Source: CALCEB01 sp035531475 | GTDB taxonomy: Bacteria; Acidobacteriota; Terriglobia; UBA7540 | Direction: 5' to 3' | Assembly: GCA_035531475.1 (NCBI GenBank) | Contig: DATKST010000025.1 | Span: forward strand, 7,722 to 71,721 | Length of the DNA stretch: 64,000 bases | Shown: in pieces, positions 51,943 to 61,275 of the stretch | How positions within the stretch are numbered: position 1 is the stretch's first letter | How the letters are laid out: every line of letters starts with the position of its first letter | Program-made: the position numbers and the translations under genes | The notes under the pieces: generated by a model | What the model was told of the DNA's origin: nothing | Database searches by the model: none | Seen by the model: the letters and a program-made list of their open reading frames with translations, nothing else

Positions 51943-51992
51943 TTGACAGGACCGCCACCAGGCATTAGATTTTAACTATCTGGTTAGTTAAA
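51943..51992 (+). promoter_or_regulatory. Promoter and TetR operator of the efflux operon
   Basis: TTGACA (51943-51948) and TAGATT (51966-51971) have a 17-base spacer. Overlapping the -10 box's right edge is the inverted repeat TTTAACTA (51971-51978) and TAGTTAAA (51985-51992), a typical TetR-type operator, ending one base before the TetR start codon at 51994. Confidence 0.7.
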
Positions 51993-51993
51993 G

Positions 51994-52782
51994 ATGGAAA
52001 GCCTCCTATTAAACCGCATCCCCGTCAAGGTCCGGCGTCCGTCTGATGCTTACTCGGCCATCTTAAAAGCTGCGGAACGAATTTTTGCCGAGTCGGGGCT
52101 GGCGGGAGCCCGCACCGATGAAATCGCCAAAGCGGCCGGTGTGAACAAGGCGCTGCTCTACTACTATTTCAAGAGCAAGGACGGCCTCTACCAAGCCGTT
52201 CTTGAAAGATATTTAGGAGAATTTCGCTCCCGTGCCTTTGAGGTTTTTTCAAGCCACCAGGCGGTGTCCGCAAGAATCCTGCAATATGTCGACCTCCACT
52301 TTGAGTTCATCGTTGCACGGCCCTACTACCCCAGCCTCATTCAGCGGCTGATGACGGCCAGGTCTGATCCGTGCCGGAAGCTCATGGACGAAAATCGTTC
52401 CCTGCTTTACCACAAGCTTACGGCATTGATTCAGGAGGGCGTAGAAAACGGAGAGCTGCGGCCCGTGGACCCCCATCACGCGTTCTTTTCCCTGGTATTC
52501 CTGATTGTTTCGTACTTTGCGGCGGCGCCGATTGTCAAATCGGTCAGCCACATCGATCCGTTTGACCCCGCCAACATCAAAAAGAGAAAGGAGGAGGTCC
52601 TGTCTTTGATCCGTGGTTGGCTCATCAAAGACGGGGAGAGCAGCCTGCATGACGCGCAAAATCCTGATATCGATATTAATCCTGGTGGCGGCAGGAAGCG
52701 GCGCCGCCTACTGGCTGACCACGAACCACAGCGGGGGCCTGGTGCTGACCGGAATCGTGAACACGGACGAGGTCATCGTTAG
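51994..52782 (+). CDS. TetR-family repressor with an abnormal C-terminal extension
   Basis: A 262-residue regulator: N-terminal helix-turn-helix AILKAAERIFAESGLAGARTDEIAKAAGVNKALLYYYFKSKDGLY, then a TetR ligand-binding domain ending near SLIRGWLIKDGE. The last 50 residues, rich in Gly/Arg, read into the hlyD gene in another frame, giving a 134-base overlap. One extra G in the G4 run 52633-52636 would bring the frame to a TGA overlapping the hlyD start (ATGA). A one-base deletion or sequence error is likely. It probably represses itself and the efflux genes. Confidence 0.85.
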   Translation: MESLLLNRIPVKVRRPSDAYSAILKAAERIFAESGLAGARTDEIAKAAGVNKALLYYYFKSKDGLYQAVLERYLGEFRSRAFEVFSSHQAVSARILQYVDLHFEFIVARPYYPSLIQRLMTARSDPCRKLMDENRSLLYHKLTALIQEGVENGELRPVDPHHAFFSLVFLIVSYFAAAPIVKSVSHIDPFDPANIKKRKEEVLSLIRGWLIKDGESSLHDAQNPDIDINPGGGRKRRRLLADHEPQRGPGADRNREHGRGHR

Positions 52783-53704
52783 TTCGCAGATCGCGGGCCG
52801 CCTGCAACAACTCCGGGTCAAGGAGGGCGACAGCGTGAAACAGGGCCAATTGCTGGCGTTGCTCGATGCGCGCGAGATGCAGGCAGACCAAGCCTACTAC
52901 GCGCACTCCGCGCAAAACTATCGCGACCAGGTTCACGCTGCGGAAGCCGCCCTGCGTTATCAGGAGCTTCAAACCCGCGATGCCGCGCGCCAAGCTCAGG
53001 CGGCGCTCGCTTCAGCCGAAGCTCAGGGGAAGCAGGCGAAGGCGAATTACGATCAGGCGCACCGGGATTACCACCGGATCGACGCCCTTTTTGAGAGTGG
53101 GATCGATTCCGAACAGACGGCAGACCAGGCCCGGACCACCGACCACACCACCCAGATGCAGTGGATCGCCGCCCAGAAACAGACCGAGGCGCAACAAGCG
53201 GCACTGGCGCTGGCCGAATCGAACGCCGAGCAGGTGAAGGTGCGGGAAAGCGATCTGGCCTCCCAGGAACGGCAGTGGGCCGCCGCCACTGCCCAAAAGG
53301 TCAAGTCCCAGGTCCAGCTTGGTTATACGCGCATTGTGGCGCCCATTGAGGGTGTGGTGGACGTGCGGGCGGCGCTTCAGGGTGAAGTGGTCAACCCCGG
53401 ACAGCCGATTGTGACGCTCATCAACCCCGACGACTTGTGGGTGAGCGCCAACGTCGAGGAAACCTATATCGATCGCATCCGCTCCGGCGACCAATTCACG
53501 GTGAAATTTCCGGGCGGAATGGAAAGAACTGGAACCGTTTACTTCCGCGGAGTCGATGCGGATTACGCCACGCAGCGCGACGTGAGCCGTACCAAACGCG
53601 ACATCAAAACTTTTGAGATTCGCTTGCGCGTGGACAATAAGGACCGGCGCTTGCGGCCCGGCCTGACGGCTTACGTCCTGATTCCAACCCGGGTCTTGCA
53701 GTGA
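52649..53704 (+). CDS. HlyD/YbhG-family membrane fusion protein
   Basis: A 351-residue periplasmic adaptor. The start at ATG 52649 gives a signal anchor (KILISILILVAAGSGAAYWL), lipoyl half VIVSSQIAGRLQQLRVKEGDSVKQGQLLALLD, a long coiled coil (residues about 80-210), the second half GYTRIVAPIEGVVDVRAALQGEVVNPGQPIV, and a beta-barrel (LWVSANVEETYIDRIRSGDQFTVKF). It connects to the ABC transporter genes downstream, as in the YbhGFSR system. Confidence 0.93.
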   Translation: MTRKILISILILVAAGSGAAYWLTTNHSGGLVLTGIVNTDEVIVSSQIAGRLQQLRVKEGDSVKQGQLLALLDAREMQADQAYYAHSAQNYRDQVHAAEAALRYQELQTRDAARQAQAALASAEAQGKQAKANYDQAHRDYHRIDALFESGIDSEQTADQARTTDHTTQMQWIAAQKQTEAQQAALALAESNAEQVKVRESDLASQERQWAAATAQKVKSQVQLGYTRIVAPIEGVVDVRAALQGEVVNPGQPIVTLINPDDLWVSANVEETYIDRIRSGDQFTVKFPGGMERTGTVYFRGVDADYATQRDVSRTKRDIKTFEIRLRVDNKDRRLRPGLTAYVLIPTRVLQ

Positions 53705-53758
53705 AGCCAGTTGGTGCTAAGTGCTGCATTTTGAAAGTTCGCTCACGTATTCTCGCAA

Positions 53759-53825
53759 TCCCTCACCCGGCGCTCCGCGCCACCGTCTCCCCGCTTACGG
53801 GGAGAGGGGCTGGGGGTGAGGGGTT
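53759..53825. repeat. MITE-family core copy within the efflux operon
   Basis: CCCTCACCC and GGGTGAGGGG flank a GTCTCCCCGCTTACGGGGAGA stem; arms TCTCGCAA at 53752 and TTGCGAGA near 53838 extend the inversion. A 10-bp direct repeat TGGTGCTAAG lies at 53712-53721 and 53869-53878 and could be a target duplication. Terminal repeats of the family type are not seen. Confidence 0.55.
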
Positions 53826-53978
53826 GCTAAAGAACTTTGCGAGAACACCATACCGTAATTGCGAATGGTGGTGCTAAGCCGACGGAGCCCTTTAATGTGC
53901 TTCGCCCATACCGATGAGGCGGGTGCTTAATCTGTCCGCCGGACGCCCGAACTTTACCTCAGCGATTGAGAATTAGCC

Positions 53979-54968
53979 ATGAACGATATTGAGGTCAACC
54001 AGATCAGGAAGCAGTTTGGCGCTTTCACGGCCGTCGATGGAATCAGCTTCCAAGTGGAGCACGGGGAAATCTTTGGACTGCTCGGGCCAAACGGCGCGGG
54101 CAAATCCACCTTAATCCGCATGCTCACCACGCTTATTCCGCCGACCTCCGGGATGGCCTGGGTCAATGGCTTCGATGTGGCTCAATCCCCCAACGAAGTG
54201 CGCAAGTCGATCGGCGTTATTCCTCAAGCGATGACTTCGGACCTCGATTTGAGCGCCGAAGAGAACATCATGATCTTCGCCAAACTCTATGGCGTGCCCC
54301 GCGCCAAGCGCAAGAGCACGATTCGCGAGCTGCTGGAGGCGGTCGAACTCAGCGCCTGGGCGGACAAGCCGGTGCGGATGCTCTCCGGCGGTATGAGGCG
54401 CCGGCTGGAGATCGCGCGCGGCCTGGTCCATCAGCCCAAAATATTCTTTCTGGATGAACCCACCACGGGCCTTGATCCCGTTTCCCGGCAGGCGGTGTGG
54501 GAAATGCTGTCGCGATTGAAGAAGGACCGCGACCTGACGATCCTCATCACCACCCATTACATGGATGAAGCCGACAAACTGTGCAACCGCATCGCCATTA
54601 TTGACCATGGGAAATTGGTGGCGCTCGATTCTCCGATGAAGCTGAAAGCGTCGGTGCCGGGAACCAACACGCTGGAAGTCAGTTTCGCCAACATCCCGGA
54701 CGGCTGGGAGGAAACGCTCAAGCATCTTGAGGATGTGGAAAGCATTACGGGACAGGATCACGTGTTCCGCATCGCCTCCAACAACGGGCCGCGCACGGTG
54801 GTGAGCCTGGTGGAAGCGGCGCGCGCCGCCCAGGTTACGGTAGCTTCACTCGCGGTTCAAAGCACCACCCTGGACGATGTGTTCATGTATTACACAGGCC
54901 GGCAGCTTCGCGATGCTTTGCAGGAAGGCGCCATTCACGATTTTAGCTATGCCTACGAGAAGCGATGA
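53979..54968 (+). CDS. ABC transporter ATP-binding protein (DrrA/YbhF type)
   Basis: A 329-residue ATPase of a drug or lipid exporter: Walker A GPNGAGKST (36-44), signature LSGGMRRRLEIARGL, Walker B IFFLDEPTTGLDP, the H-loop TTHYMDEADKL, and a C-terminal extension typical of the daunorubicin-resistance branch (QSTTLDDVFMYYTGRQLRD). It is followed by the permease gene after 148 bases that contain a cloverleaf-like repeat. Confidence 0.95.
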   Translation: MNDIEVNQIRKQFGAFTAVDGISFQVEHGEIFGLLGPNGAGKSTLIRMLTTLIPPTSGMAWVNGFDVAQSPNEVRKSIGVIPQAMTSDLDLSAEENIMIFAKLYGVPRAKRKSTIRELLEAVELSAWADKPVRMLSGGMRRRLEIARGLVHQPKIFFLDEPTTGLDPVSRQAVWEMLSRLKKDRDLTILITTHYMDEADKLCNRIAIIDHGKLVALDSPMKLKASVPGTNTLEVSFANIPDGWEETLKHLEDVESITGQDHVFRIASNNGPRTVVSLVEAARAAQVTVASLAVQSTTLDDVFMYYTGRQLRDALQEGAIHDFSYAYEKR

Positions 54969-55025
54969 ATTGTGTTCTTTTGCACCCAGAGGTAGGGCAA
55001 CCCTCATGGCCGCCCGTGGGCGGAT

Positions 55026-55077
55026 GTAGGGGCGACCCCCGTGGTCGCCCGTGGGCGGGCACAAGGCCCGCCCCTAC
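55026..55077. repeat. Cloverleaf-like repeat within the efflux operon
   Basis: Ends GTAGGGGCG and CGCCCCTAC pair around two hairpins, GGCGACC-CCCGT-GGTCGCC and GGGCGGGC-ACAA-GGCCCGCCC. The same family as 47274-47328. A diverged half copy precedes it at about 54992-55020. Confidence 0.65.
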
Positions 55078-55116
55078 GGGGTTGCAGGGCTTCTACGGTA
55101 ACACAAGGCCAAAACT

Positions 55117-56229
55117 ATGCACAGAATTCTAGCCATCGTGGAGCGTGACCTGCGCAAATTTCAGCGAAGCCCATTCCTGATCTTTGCCTCCCTGATTCTT
55201 CCCATCACCCAATTGGTGGTTCTGGGTTACGCCTTCGGTGGAAACATCAAGAATCTGAAGCTGGGAATTGTGGACGAAGATCACGGCATCTCCGCTCTTA
55301 AGATCCGGGAGATGTGCCAGGCCATTGGCGCCAACGCCCGGACCTTCAATCTGATCCATTACCAGGACAGCCAGACGGCTCTCATCGATTTGCGGAACGG
55401 AAAGATCAACGGCATTTTGAATATTCCACCCAATTTTTCAAGGAAGGACCTGGCTCGAGATTCGCCGCAAATTGCATTGATCGAGGACAACACTGACAAT
55501 TTTGTGGCGTCAGCCCTGGAAGGGAGTTTAACGGGTCTCGTCAACTCCTATAACAACAAGCAAGTCGATCCGCGCGTTTCCACTCAGGTCACGCTGCAAG
55601 CCGTTGAAATCTACCCGTACATTCCCTACATCCAATACCTGCTTCCCGGCTCCATTGCCCTGGCCGTCTTCATCTCCGCCATGATCGGCGGCGGCATCAT
55701 TTACATCGACGACAAGGCCCGGGGATTGCACGAAGGCTATCTCGTAACCCCCATCACCAAAGCCGAGCTGGTGATGGGCTTCAACCTGGCTGGAGCCTTC
55801 AAGGGCTTCATTGCCGGCTTGATCCTTACCGTCTTCGGCTCCCTGATCGCGGGAATCCAAAGTCCGCTCGATCCCATCCGGTTGCTGAAGATGACCTTGC
55901 TGCTTGCCGTGACCGCGGCCGCCTTCATCAGCATGATGTTTTTGATGATGGTCCGCATCACCGATCCCCTGGTTCCACGCGCCATCTTCGGCGTATTGAA
56001 TACCCTGCTTTTCTTCCCCAGCGGCGCCATCTATCCCATCAATGCCTTCCCAAAATGGATGCAGGCGCTTTCCCGTGTTGACCCGTTCACCTACGCCGTC
56101 CACGGCTTCAAGACGGTACTGCTCAAGCAAGCGGGGCTCATCGCAGTTTCCGGCGACATCCTCTACCTAACCGTTTTCTCGCTGATCATGATGGTGTCGG
56201 CGGCGGCGCTTTTTCGGCGCACGCTTTGA
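55117..56229 (+). CDS. ABC-2 type permease (YhhJ/YbhR-like)
   Basis: A 370-residue membrane protein: one N-terminal helix (PFLIFASLILPITQLVVLGYAFG), a large periplasmic domain of about 150 residues, then five membrane helices (PGSIALAVFISAMIGGGIIY to ILYLTVFSLIMMVSAAALF), with the ABC-2 signature around IFGVLNTLLFFPSGAIYPINAFPKWMQALSRVDPFTYAVHGFK. It forms the channel with the preceding ATPase. A terminator follows 56 bases after the stop. Confidence 0.93.
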   Translation: MHRILAIVERDLRKFQRSPFLIFASLILPITQLVVLGYAFGGNIKNLKLGIVDEDHGISALKIREMCQAIGANARTFNLIHYQDSQTALIDLRNGKINGILNIPPNFSRKDLARDSPQIALIEDNTDNFVASALEGSLTGLVNSYNNKQVDPRVSTQVTLQAVEIYPYIPYIQYLLPGSIALAVFISAMIGGGIIYIDDKARGLHEGYLVTPITKAELVMGFNLAGAFKGFIAGLILTVFGSLIAGIQSPLDPIRLLKMTLLLAVTAAAFISMMFLMMVRITDPLVPRAIFGVLNTLLFFPSGAIYPINAFPKWMQALSRVDPFTYAVHGFKTVLLKQAGLIAVSGDILYLTVFSLIMMVSAAALFRRTL

Positions 56230-56284
56230 AACCGCTGCGCCCGTTCCATGATAATCTGTATTGGGGAGGACTGGGTTGCATTGG

Positions 56285-56311
56285 GCGGCCTCGCTAAGGC
56301 CGCTTGTTTCT
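56285..56311 (+). terminator. Terminator of the ABC efflux operon
   Basis: GCGGCC-TCGCTAA-GGCCGC stem followed by TTGTTTCT. Confidence 0.6.
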
Positions 56312-56351
56312 CTGGCACGGTAGCTACTGCGGCGTATTATCAATCAATTCC

Positions 56352-56762
56352 ATGAGCCTTCTGGACGCAAAACCCCCAAAGCCGGTGACCGGTTTCCGCA
56401 AGCACGTTCCGTTGCCTTTGCTGGTCATTTTTGCGATCATCATCAGTTTTTTGGCCACCTATGCACTGTGGGACTATCCGGAGGAGCGCGCCATCACCAC
56501 TTTTCTGAACACGCTTGAAGCGGGGAATTATCAGCAGGCTTATAAGCTCTGGCAGCCCAGCCCCTCTTACTCGTATAACGACTTCGTTCACGACTGGGGT
56601 CTGCAGGGAGACTACGGCAAGATTCGAACTTTTGATATCTTGGATTCCGATTCCAAGGGTTCGGAGACGGTATTGGTGACGGTGAGGATCAATCACGTAA
56701 ACCCACCCCTCGGCCTTCTGGTAGATCGCAAGACCAAAGGCCTGGCCTATTCTTTTTATTAG
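56352..56762 (+). CDS. Small membrane-anchored protein of unknown function
   Basis: A 136-residue protein with a basic, proline-rich N-terminus (MSLLDAKPPKPVTGFRKHVP), one membrane helix (LPLLVIFAIIISFLATYALW) and a soluble domain outside (ERAITTFLNTLEAGNYQQAYKLWQ), resembling NTF2-like or DUF4878 folds by its helix pattern. No enzyme motif seen. The gene follows the efflux terminator and precedes the TonB receptor by about 125 bases. Confidence 0.7.
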   Translation: MSLLDAKPPKPVTGFRKHVPLPLLVIFAIIISFLATYALWDYPEERAITTFLNTLEAGNYQQAYKLWQPSPSYSYNDFVHDWGLQGDYGKIRTFDILDSDSKGSETVLVTVRINHVNPPLGLLVDRKTKGLAYSFY

Positions 56763-56887
56763 GTGGTTTTTACGTCTCCGCCGCGCTGCTTACCCGGACG
56801 GCCGTCTTGGGCTCCGGGCTAGGAGTTTTTAGTAGCGTTCCGCCAAAATCTGATTCTTCAGCCAGTCTCCGAACATCCAATCGAAGA

Positions 56888-59431
56888 ATGCGCCGGCTTA
56901 GGACATACAGCTTCATTGTGGCTTTGTGCCTCTTGGGGACACCCTCCATCCACCGCGTCCTCATGATGGGGGCAGGCATTCCGGAGACCCTGTACCTTAA
57001 CGGCGAAGTCATAAACAATCAAAACCAGCCGATTCCGGGCGCGGTGTGTACGCTCACGGGAGAGATGCTTCCTTCCGCCGGACTGACGGCAACCTCCGGC
57101 GCCAATGGAGAATTTCAATTCGCGTTCCAGAGTCCCGGCACTTACCAGCTAACCTGCGCCGCCGTGGGATTCAAGCCGGTTTCCAAGAGTGACCTTCGAG
57201 TTCAATCCGGATCGCCCGTCTCGATTCAAGTCGTGTTGCCACCTGATCAGGTTTTGCATCAAACCGTCGAGGTGAAAGCCAAACCGCCGGCCGTGACCCA
57301 GCAAAGCGCAGCGCCACCCGCCAAATTGACTTCGCGCCAACTGGAAGCTCTGCCGCTGGCAGAACAAAAGTTCAAGGCAGCATTGCCCCTGATCCCCGGC
57401 GTCATCCGCACGCCCGATGGAAAAATCAACATCAAGGGCACCGGAGAAGGCCAAGGATTGCTTCTGGTGGACGGCGCGGAGACGGTGGACCCGGTTACCG
57501 GATCCTTTTCCATCGAAATTCCCATCGACGCGGTTCAATCCCTGGAGGTTTATAAATCGGCCGACCTCGCCCAATACGGGCGCTTTTCAGGCGGATTGAC
57601 CACGGTTGAAACCAAGCCGCCTGCCGATCAATTCCACTTTGAGCTCAATGATTTTGTTCCCACTCCCCGCGTCGAATCCGGCCAGCTCGTCGGCATTCAA
57701 GACGATGAACCGCGCCTCTATCTGACGGGTCCCATTATCCCCGGCAAACTTGACTTCACTGAATCGGCAGAATACGACTTGATCAAGCAACCCGTGCGCG
57801 GTCTCACCTTCCCCGAGAACCAGACCTATACTTACGGCTTCAATTCCTTCACCAGCTTTCAATACTATTTTTCCGCCAATCATTTCCTCACCGTGAATAC
57901 CGACGTTTTCCCCAAGCGGCAGGAATTCGCCAACATCAATTCGTTGGTGCCGCAATCCGCTTCGTCGAATTACGGACAGAAGGGGTTTTCCACGGAATTC
58001 ATTGATACCTACATGACATCGTCGGGAGGAATCCTTACCAGCCTCTTCCAATTCACCAAATTTGACAGCAATGCCTACGGGCAAGGCGCGCTGGACATGT
58101 TGGACACCCCCAATGGTTGGGGGGGCAATTTCTTCAATTCGTTCACCCGGTCCACGGATCAAGAAGAAATCAACGAGCAATACCGGTTCCCCAATAGGTC
58201 GCGGCTGGGAACCCAACAGTTCATCGCCGGTGCGGATTACGTGCGCCGCGCCTATAGCGGAACCAGCACTTCACGGCCGGTCACGTTGACCTACCCAGGT
58301 GGATCGACGGCCGAAACCATCAACTTCATGGGGCCGGGACAACTGGCCGCCAACGATATTGAAGCCGCAGCCTTCGCTCAGGATCACTGGATTTTCAACG
58401 ACCACGTGGCGATGGACGCAGGCCTGCGCTTTTCCACGCAATCTCTGGGCGAACCGGCGGCCTTCGCCCCGCGTTTTGGCGTGGTTTATACGCCGGGTAG
58501 CAATGGGAAAACCGTCTTCCGGGGCGGAGTCGGCATTTTTTACGACCGGTTGCCATTGCTCGCCGGTGACTTTACGGAGAATCCCACCCGTTTGGTCACG
58601 CTCTTCAACCCCAACGGAACCATGATCGGCACGCCCACGCTCTATCAGAATGCCTACCTCCTGCGCGAAGGAAATGGCCCACTGGAAGTGCCATCCAAGA
58701 ACCGCTTGGATAGCACTCCCTACAACCTGACCTGGAATGGAGAAGCCGACCGGGAGTTGAAGCCCAATCTTTTGCTTCGCCTCAGCTATTTGAACAGTCA
58801 AACCGTGGATGAGTTTATCGTGAATCCCGTCATTCTGGGGGGGGCCAAGCCCACGTTGCTGCTCAGCAACACGGGAACCTCTCGATATCGCGAATTTGAA
58901 ACCGAACTTCACTATCAGCCCTCGTCTAAGTTGGAAGTGAATTTCGCATACGTGAATAGCTTGGCCCGGGGCGACCTTAACACCTTAGGGGCAATCTATG
59001 TTCCTTTCGAGCAGCCCGTCATTCGTCCCGACGCTTATGGAATCCTCCCGTCGGACGTCCCAAACCGCTTCCTGACCTGGGGGATTTTCCGCTTCCCGCT
59101 GGGATTCGGCGCCGGTCCCACGCTGGATGTTCACTCCGGGTTTCCCTGGTCCGCCACTAACGTCTTTGAGAATTACGTTGGCGTCCCCAACAGCCTGCGC
59201 TTCCCCGCCTTCGCGTCACTGGATCTGCAACTGACCAAAGACTTTCGCGTCCCTTTCATCAAGGCGTTCGGCTTCAACAAACACAAATACCGGGCCGCTT
59301 TCCTGATTTATAACTTGACGAACCACTTGAATCCGCGCGACGTGTTCTACAACACCGCCTCACCCTATTTCAACCACTTCGTCGGCTTTCAACATATTTT
59401 CTTCGACGCCTATATTGATATTCTTGACTGA
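56888..59431 (+). CDS. TonB-dependent receptor with carboxypeptidase-regulatory-like domain
   Basis: A large outer-membrane receptor (about 847 residues from ATG 56888) with a signal peptide (YSFIVALCLLGTPSIH), an N-terminal carboxypeptidase-regulatory-like beta-sandwich (LNGEVINNQNQPIPGAVCTLTG, GEFQFAFQSPGTYQLTC), a plug domain (residues about 130-240, with GVIRTPDGKINIKGTGEGQGLLLVDGAETVD), and a 22-strand barrel ending with an aromatic-rich C-terminus (FNHFVGFQHIFFDAYIDILD). The OmpA/Oar-type arrangement is characteristic of Acidobacteriota and serves uptake of large molecules. A TTG 81 bases earlier could be the start. Confidence 0.9.
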   Translation: MRRLRTYSFIVALCLLGTPSIHRVLMMGAGIPETLYLNGEVINNQNQPIPGAVCTLTGEMLPSAGLTATSGANGEFQFAFQSPGTYQLTCAAVGFKPVSKSDLRVQSGSPVSIQVVLPPDQVLHQTVEVKAKPPAVTQQSAAPPAKLTSRQLEALPLAEQKFKAALPLIPGVIRTPDGKINIKGTGEGQGLLLVDGAETVDPVTGSFSIEIPIDAVQSLEVYKSADLAQYGRFSGGLTTVETKPPADQFHFELNDFVPTPRVESGQLVGIQDDEPRLYLTGPIIPGKLDFTESAEYDLIKQPVRGLTFPENQTYTYGFNSFTSFQYYFSANHFLTVNTDVFPKRQEFANINSLVPQSASSNYGQKGFSTEFIDTYMTSSGGILTSLFQFTKFDSNAYGQGALDMLDTPNGWGGNFFNSFTRSTDQEEINEQYRFPNRSRLGTQQFIAGADYVRRAYSGTSTSRPVTLTYPGGSTAETINFMGPGQLAANDIEAAAFAQDHWIFNDHVAMDAGLRFSTQSLGEPAAFAPRFGVVYTPGSNGKTVFRGGVGIFYDRLPLLAGDFTENPTRLVTLFNPNGTMIGTPTLYQNAYLLREGNGPLEVPSKNRLDSTPYNLTWNGEADRELKPNLLLRLSYLNSQTVDEFIVNPVILGGAKPTLLLSNTGTSRYREFETELHYQPSSKLEVNFAYVNSLARGDLNTLGAIYVPFEQPVIRPDAYGILPSDVPNRFLTWGIFRFPLGFGAGPTLDVHSGFPWSATNVFENYVGVPNSLRFPAFASLDLQLTKDFRVPFIKAFGFNKHKYRAAFLIYNLTNHLNPRDVFYNTASPYFNHFVGFQHIFFDAYIDILD

Positions 59432-59662
59432 CCTCGACAGCGAACCGCCAGCCATGCTTGTCGTTCCCGGCGATCCCACGAATCATCCTCGTCATTCCCA
59501 CATGCACCCTCGTCTTTTCCGCCTTCTCGTGAATGACAGCATCACGATCCGGCATCGACACGTTGGATCCCCGCGGGTGAAGGCACATAAACAAAAGGCC
59601 AAACCGCCTCTGTCCGGTTTTCTGTTACAATCAGGGCGTCGACGCAAAAAGCCCTCATCCCC

Positions 59663-60805
59663 ATGCCCACGGCAAGCCCTTCAAAATTCGCCAGGATTCG
59701 CGGCGTTCTAACTCCCGAAAGGAAACTGAAGCTGGTGATTTTCTTCGTCACCTCCGTCTGCAACGCCAAGTGCCGGACTTGCTTCTATTGGGAGGAATTA
59801 AACCAGCGCGGCGACCTTTCCTGGGATGAAATTCAGAAGCTCTCCGCCACCATGCCGGCGTTCACCGATCTCTGGCTCTCGGGCGGCGAGCCGATGTTGC
59901 GCCGTGAGCTGCCACAGATTCTCCACCTCTTTTACCAGCAGAATGGTGTGCGCTGGGTGAACTTGCCCACCAACGGCTTGCTGCCGGAGCGGACCTCGGA
60001 ATGGGTGGCACAAATCATGGTGGAGAATCCCGATCTCCGCCTGGACCTGAACATGGCCATGGACGGTCTCGACGAAATGCAGGACTCCATCCGGGCTGTT
60101 CCTGGAAACTTCCAGAAGACGCTCCGCACCCTGGAAGCGATCCAGCCGGCGCGGCGGCGGTTTTCAAACCTTCGCGTCAACATCAACACCGTGATTTGCG
60201 CCGAGAATTTTGATCACATTATCGAGATCGCCGATTATGTGAAGCAGAACTGCGCGGTGGACGGCCACTACTTCAACATCATCCGGGGCAACGCTAAAGA
60301 ACCGGGACTCAAGAATATCCCCGCCGCGAAACTGACGGCGCTTTACAGAGAACTCCAGCAGGTTTATCTGTATTACGCGCCCTCGATTTTGAAGAGACTG
60401 CACGGCGTGGAACGCGCCTTTGGCGAGGCTTACTACGCCGGGACGCTCGCTCTCCACAACAAGATTCAGCTTGAGAACCTCGAATCGAGCCACGCCTGGC
60501 CGATGGCGTGCACCGCCGCAGAAACTTCCGTGGTCATCGATTACAACGGTGACGTTCGCGCCTGCGAGCTTCGCCACAAGCTGGCAAGCCTCCGCGATTT
60601 CGATTGTGATTTTTGGAAATTCTGGCAGACCTTATCCCGGCAGGGCGAAGTGGCGGCCATTGCGCACGATCAATGCTGGTGTACGCACGTCTGCTTTATC
60701 CATGACAGCCTGCGCCACTCGCCCAAAGCGCAACTTTATGACGTTCCTCTTGCTTATCTTCAATCCCGGCTCGCCGCCCGCTCATCCCATCAGGCCAAGG
60801 GATAG
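59663..60805 (+). CDS. Radical SAM protein with C-terminal cysteine-rich region
   Basis: A 380-residue radical SAM enzyme: VTSVCNAKCRTCFYWEEL with Cys33, Cys37 and Cys40, then LWLSGGEPMLRRELPQIL. The C-terminal segment carries further cysteines (PMACTAAETSVVIDYNGDVRACELRH and DQCWCTHVCFIHD), compatible with an auxiliary Fe-S cluster as in SPASM/twitch enzymes. It resembles the other radical SAM protein (34390-35706) only in the core motif. No precursor peptide was recognised. Function unknown. Confidence 0.85.
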   Translation: MPTASPSKFARIRGVLTPERKLKLVIFFVTSVCNAKCRTCFYWEELNQRGDLSWDEIQKLSATMPAFTDLWLSGGEPMLRRELPQILHLFYQQNGVRWVNLPTNGLLPERTSEWVAQIMVENPDLRLDLNMAMDGLDEMQDSIRAVPGNFQKTLRTLEAIQPARRRFSNLRVNINTVICAENFDHIIEIADYVKQNCAVDGHYFNIIRGNAKEPGLKNIPAAKLTALYRELQQVYLYYAPSILKRLHGVERAFGEAYYAGTLALHNKIQLENLESSHAWPMACTAAETSVVIDYNGDVRACELRHKLASLRDFDCDFWKFWQTLSRQGEVAAIAHDQCWCTHVCFIHDSLRHSPKAQLYDVPLAYLQSRLAARSSHQAKG

Positions 60806-60909
60806 TGTTGCCACTTTTGAATACCTGTTCCATCCCTCAATCGGGGCTCCACTCCCGCTGCCTCCGACTTACGGGAAGCCGGAAGGGACGAGGTCAACGA
60901 TCCACCAAG

Positions 60910-61137
60910 ATGCGGCTGAAGCCATGCCCTGACCGCGTCCGGGGGCGAGTCTTTGCCGTGGACGCTGGCCTGCTGATGGTCAGCGCGGCCGCGGCCAACT
61001 ACCTGATCGGAATTGGATTTGACAATTGGCACATGACGCCGCGCGCCCTCGCCTGGATGCTGGGAGGCTTGCTGATCGTGCCCGGCTTGCTCTGGCTGCC
61101 CGTGCAAGCTGCGTGGGGGGGGAAATCTAGACCTTGA
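60910..61137 (+). CDS. Small two-helix membrane protein
   Basis: A 75-residue hypothetical protein from ATG 60910 with a short basic N-terminus, two hydrophobic helices (AGLLMVSAAAANYLIGIGF and LAWMLGGLLIVPGLLWLPV) and a basic end. Codon third positions are G/C-rich as in neighbouring genes, supporting coding; there is no clear ribosome site. Function not recognised. Confidence 0.45.
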   Translation: MRLKPCPDRVRGRVFAVDAGLLMVSAAAANYLIGIGFDNWHMTPRALAWMLGGLLIVPGLLWLPVQAAWGGKSRP

Positions 61138-61275
61138 CGTCAGAACCCCGCTTTGCACCAGTATGGTTCTGCCCCAGTTGCTTCGCGCTGTGGCGGCAGG
61201 ACGTAGGGCTTTAGCCAATCAACATTTACGAAATCCGCGCGATGCCTCATAATTTAGCCTTCCGTGCCTGACCCA

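Noticed and set aside
55528..56130. Long open frame opposite the ABC permease; similar ones oppose the TonB receptor (57587-58216), the GH84 gene (8579-9118) and the IPT gene (3041-3616)
   Set aside because: All run antisense to strong genes and have the composition expected from mirrored GC-rich codons.
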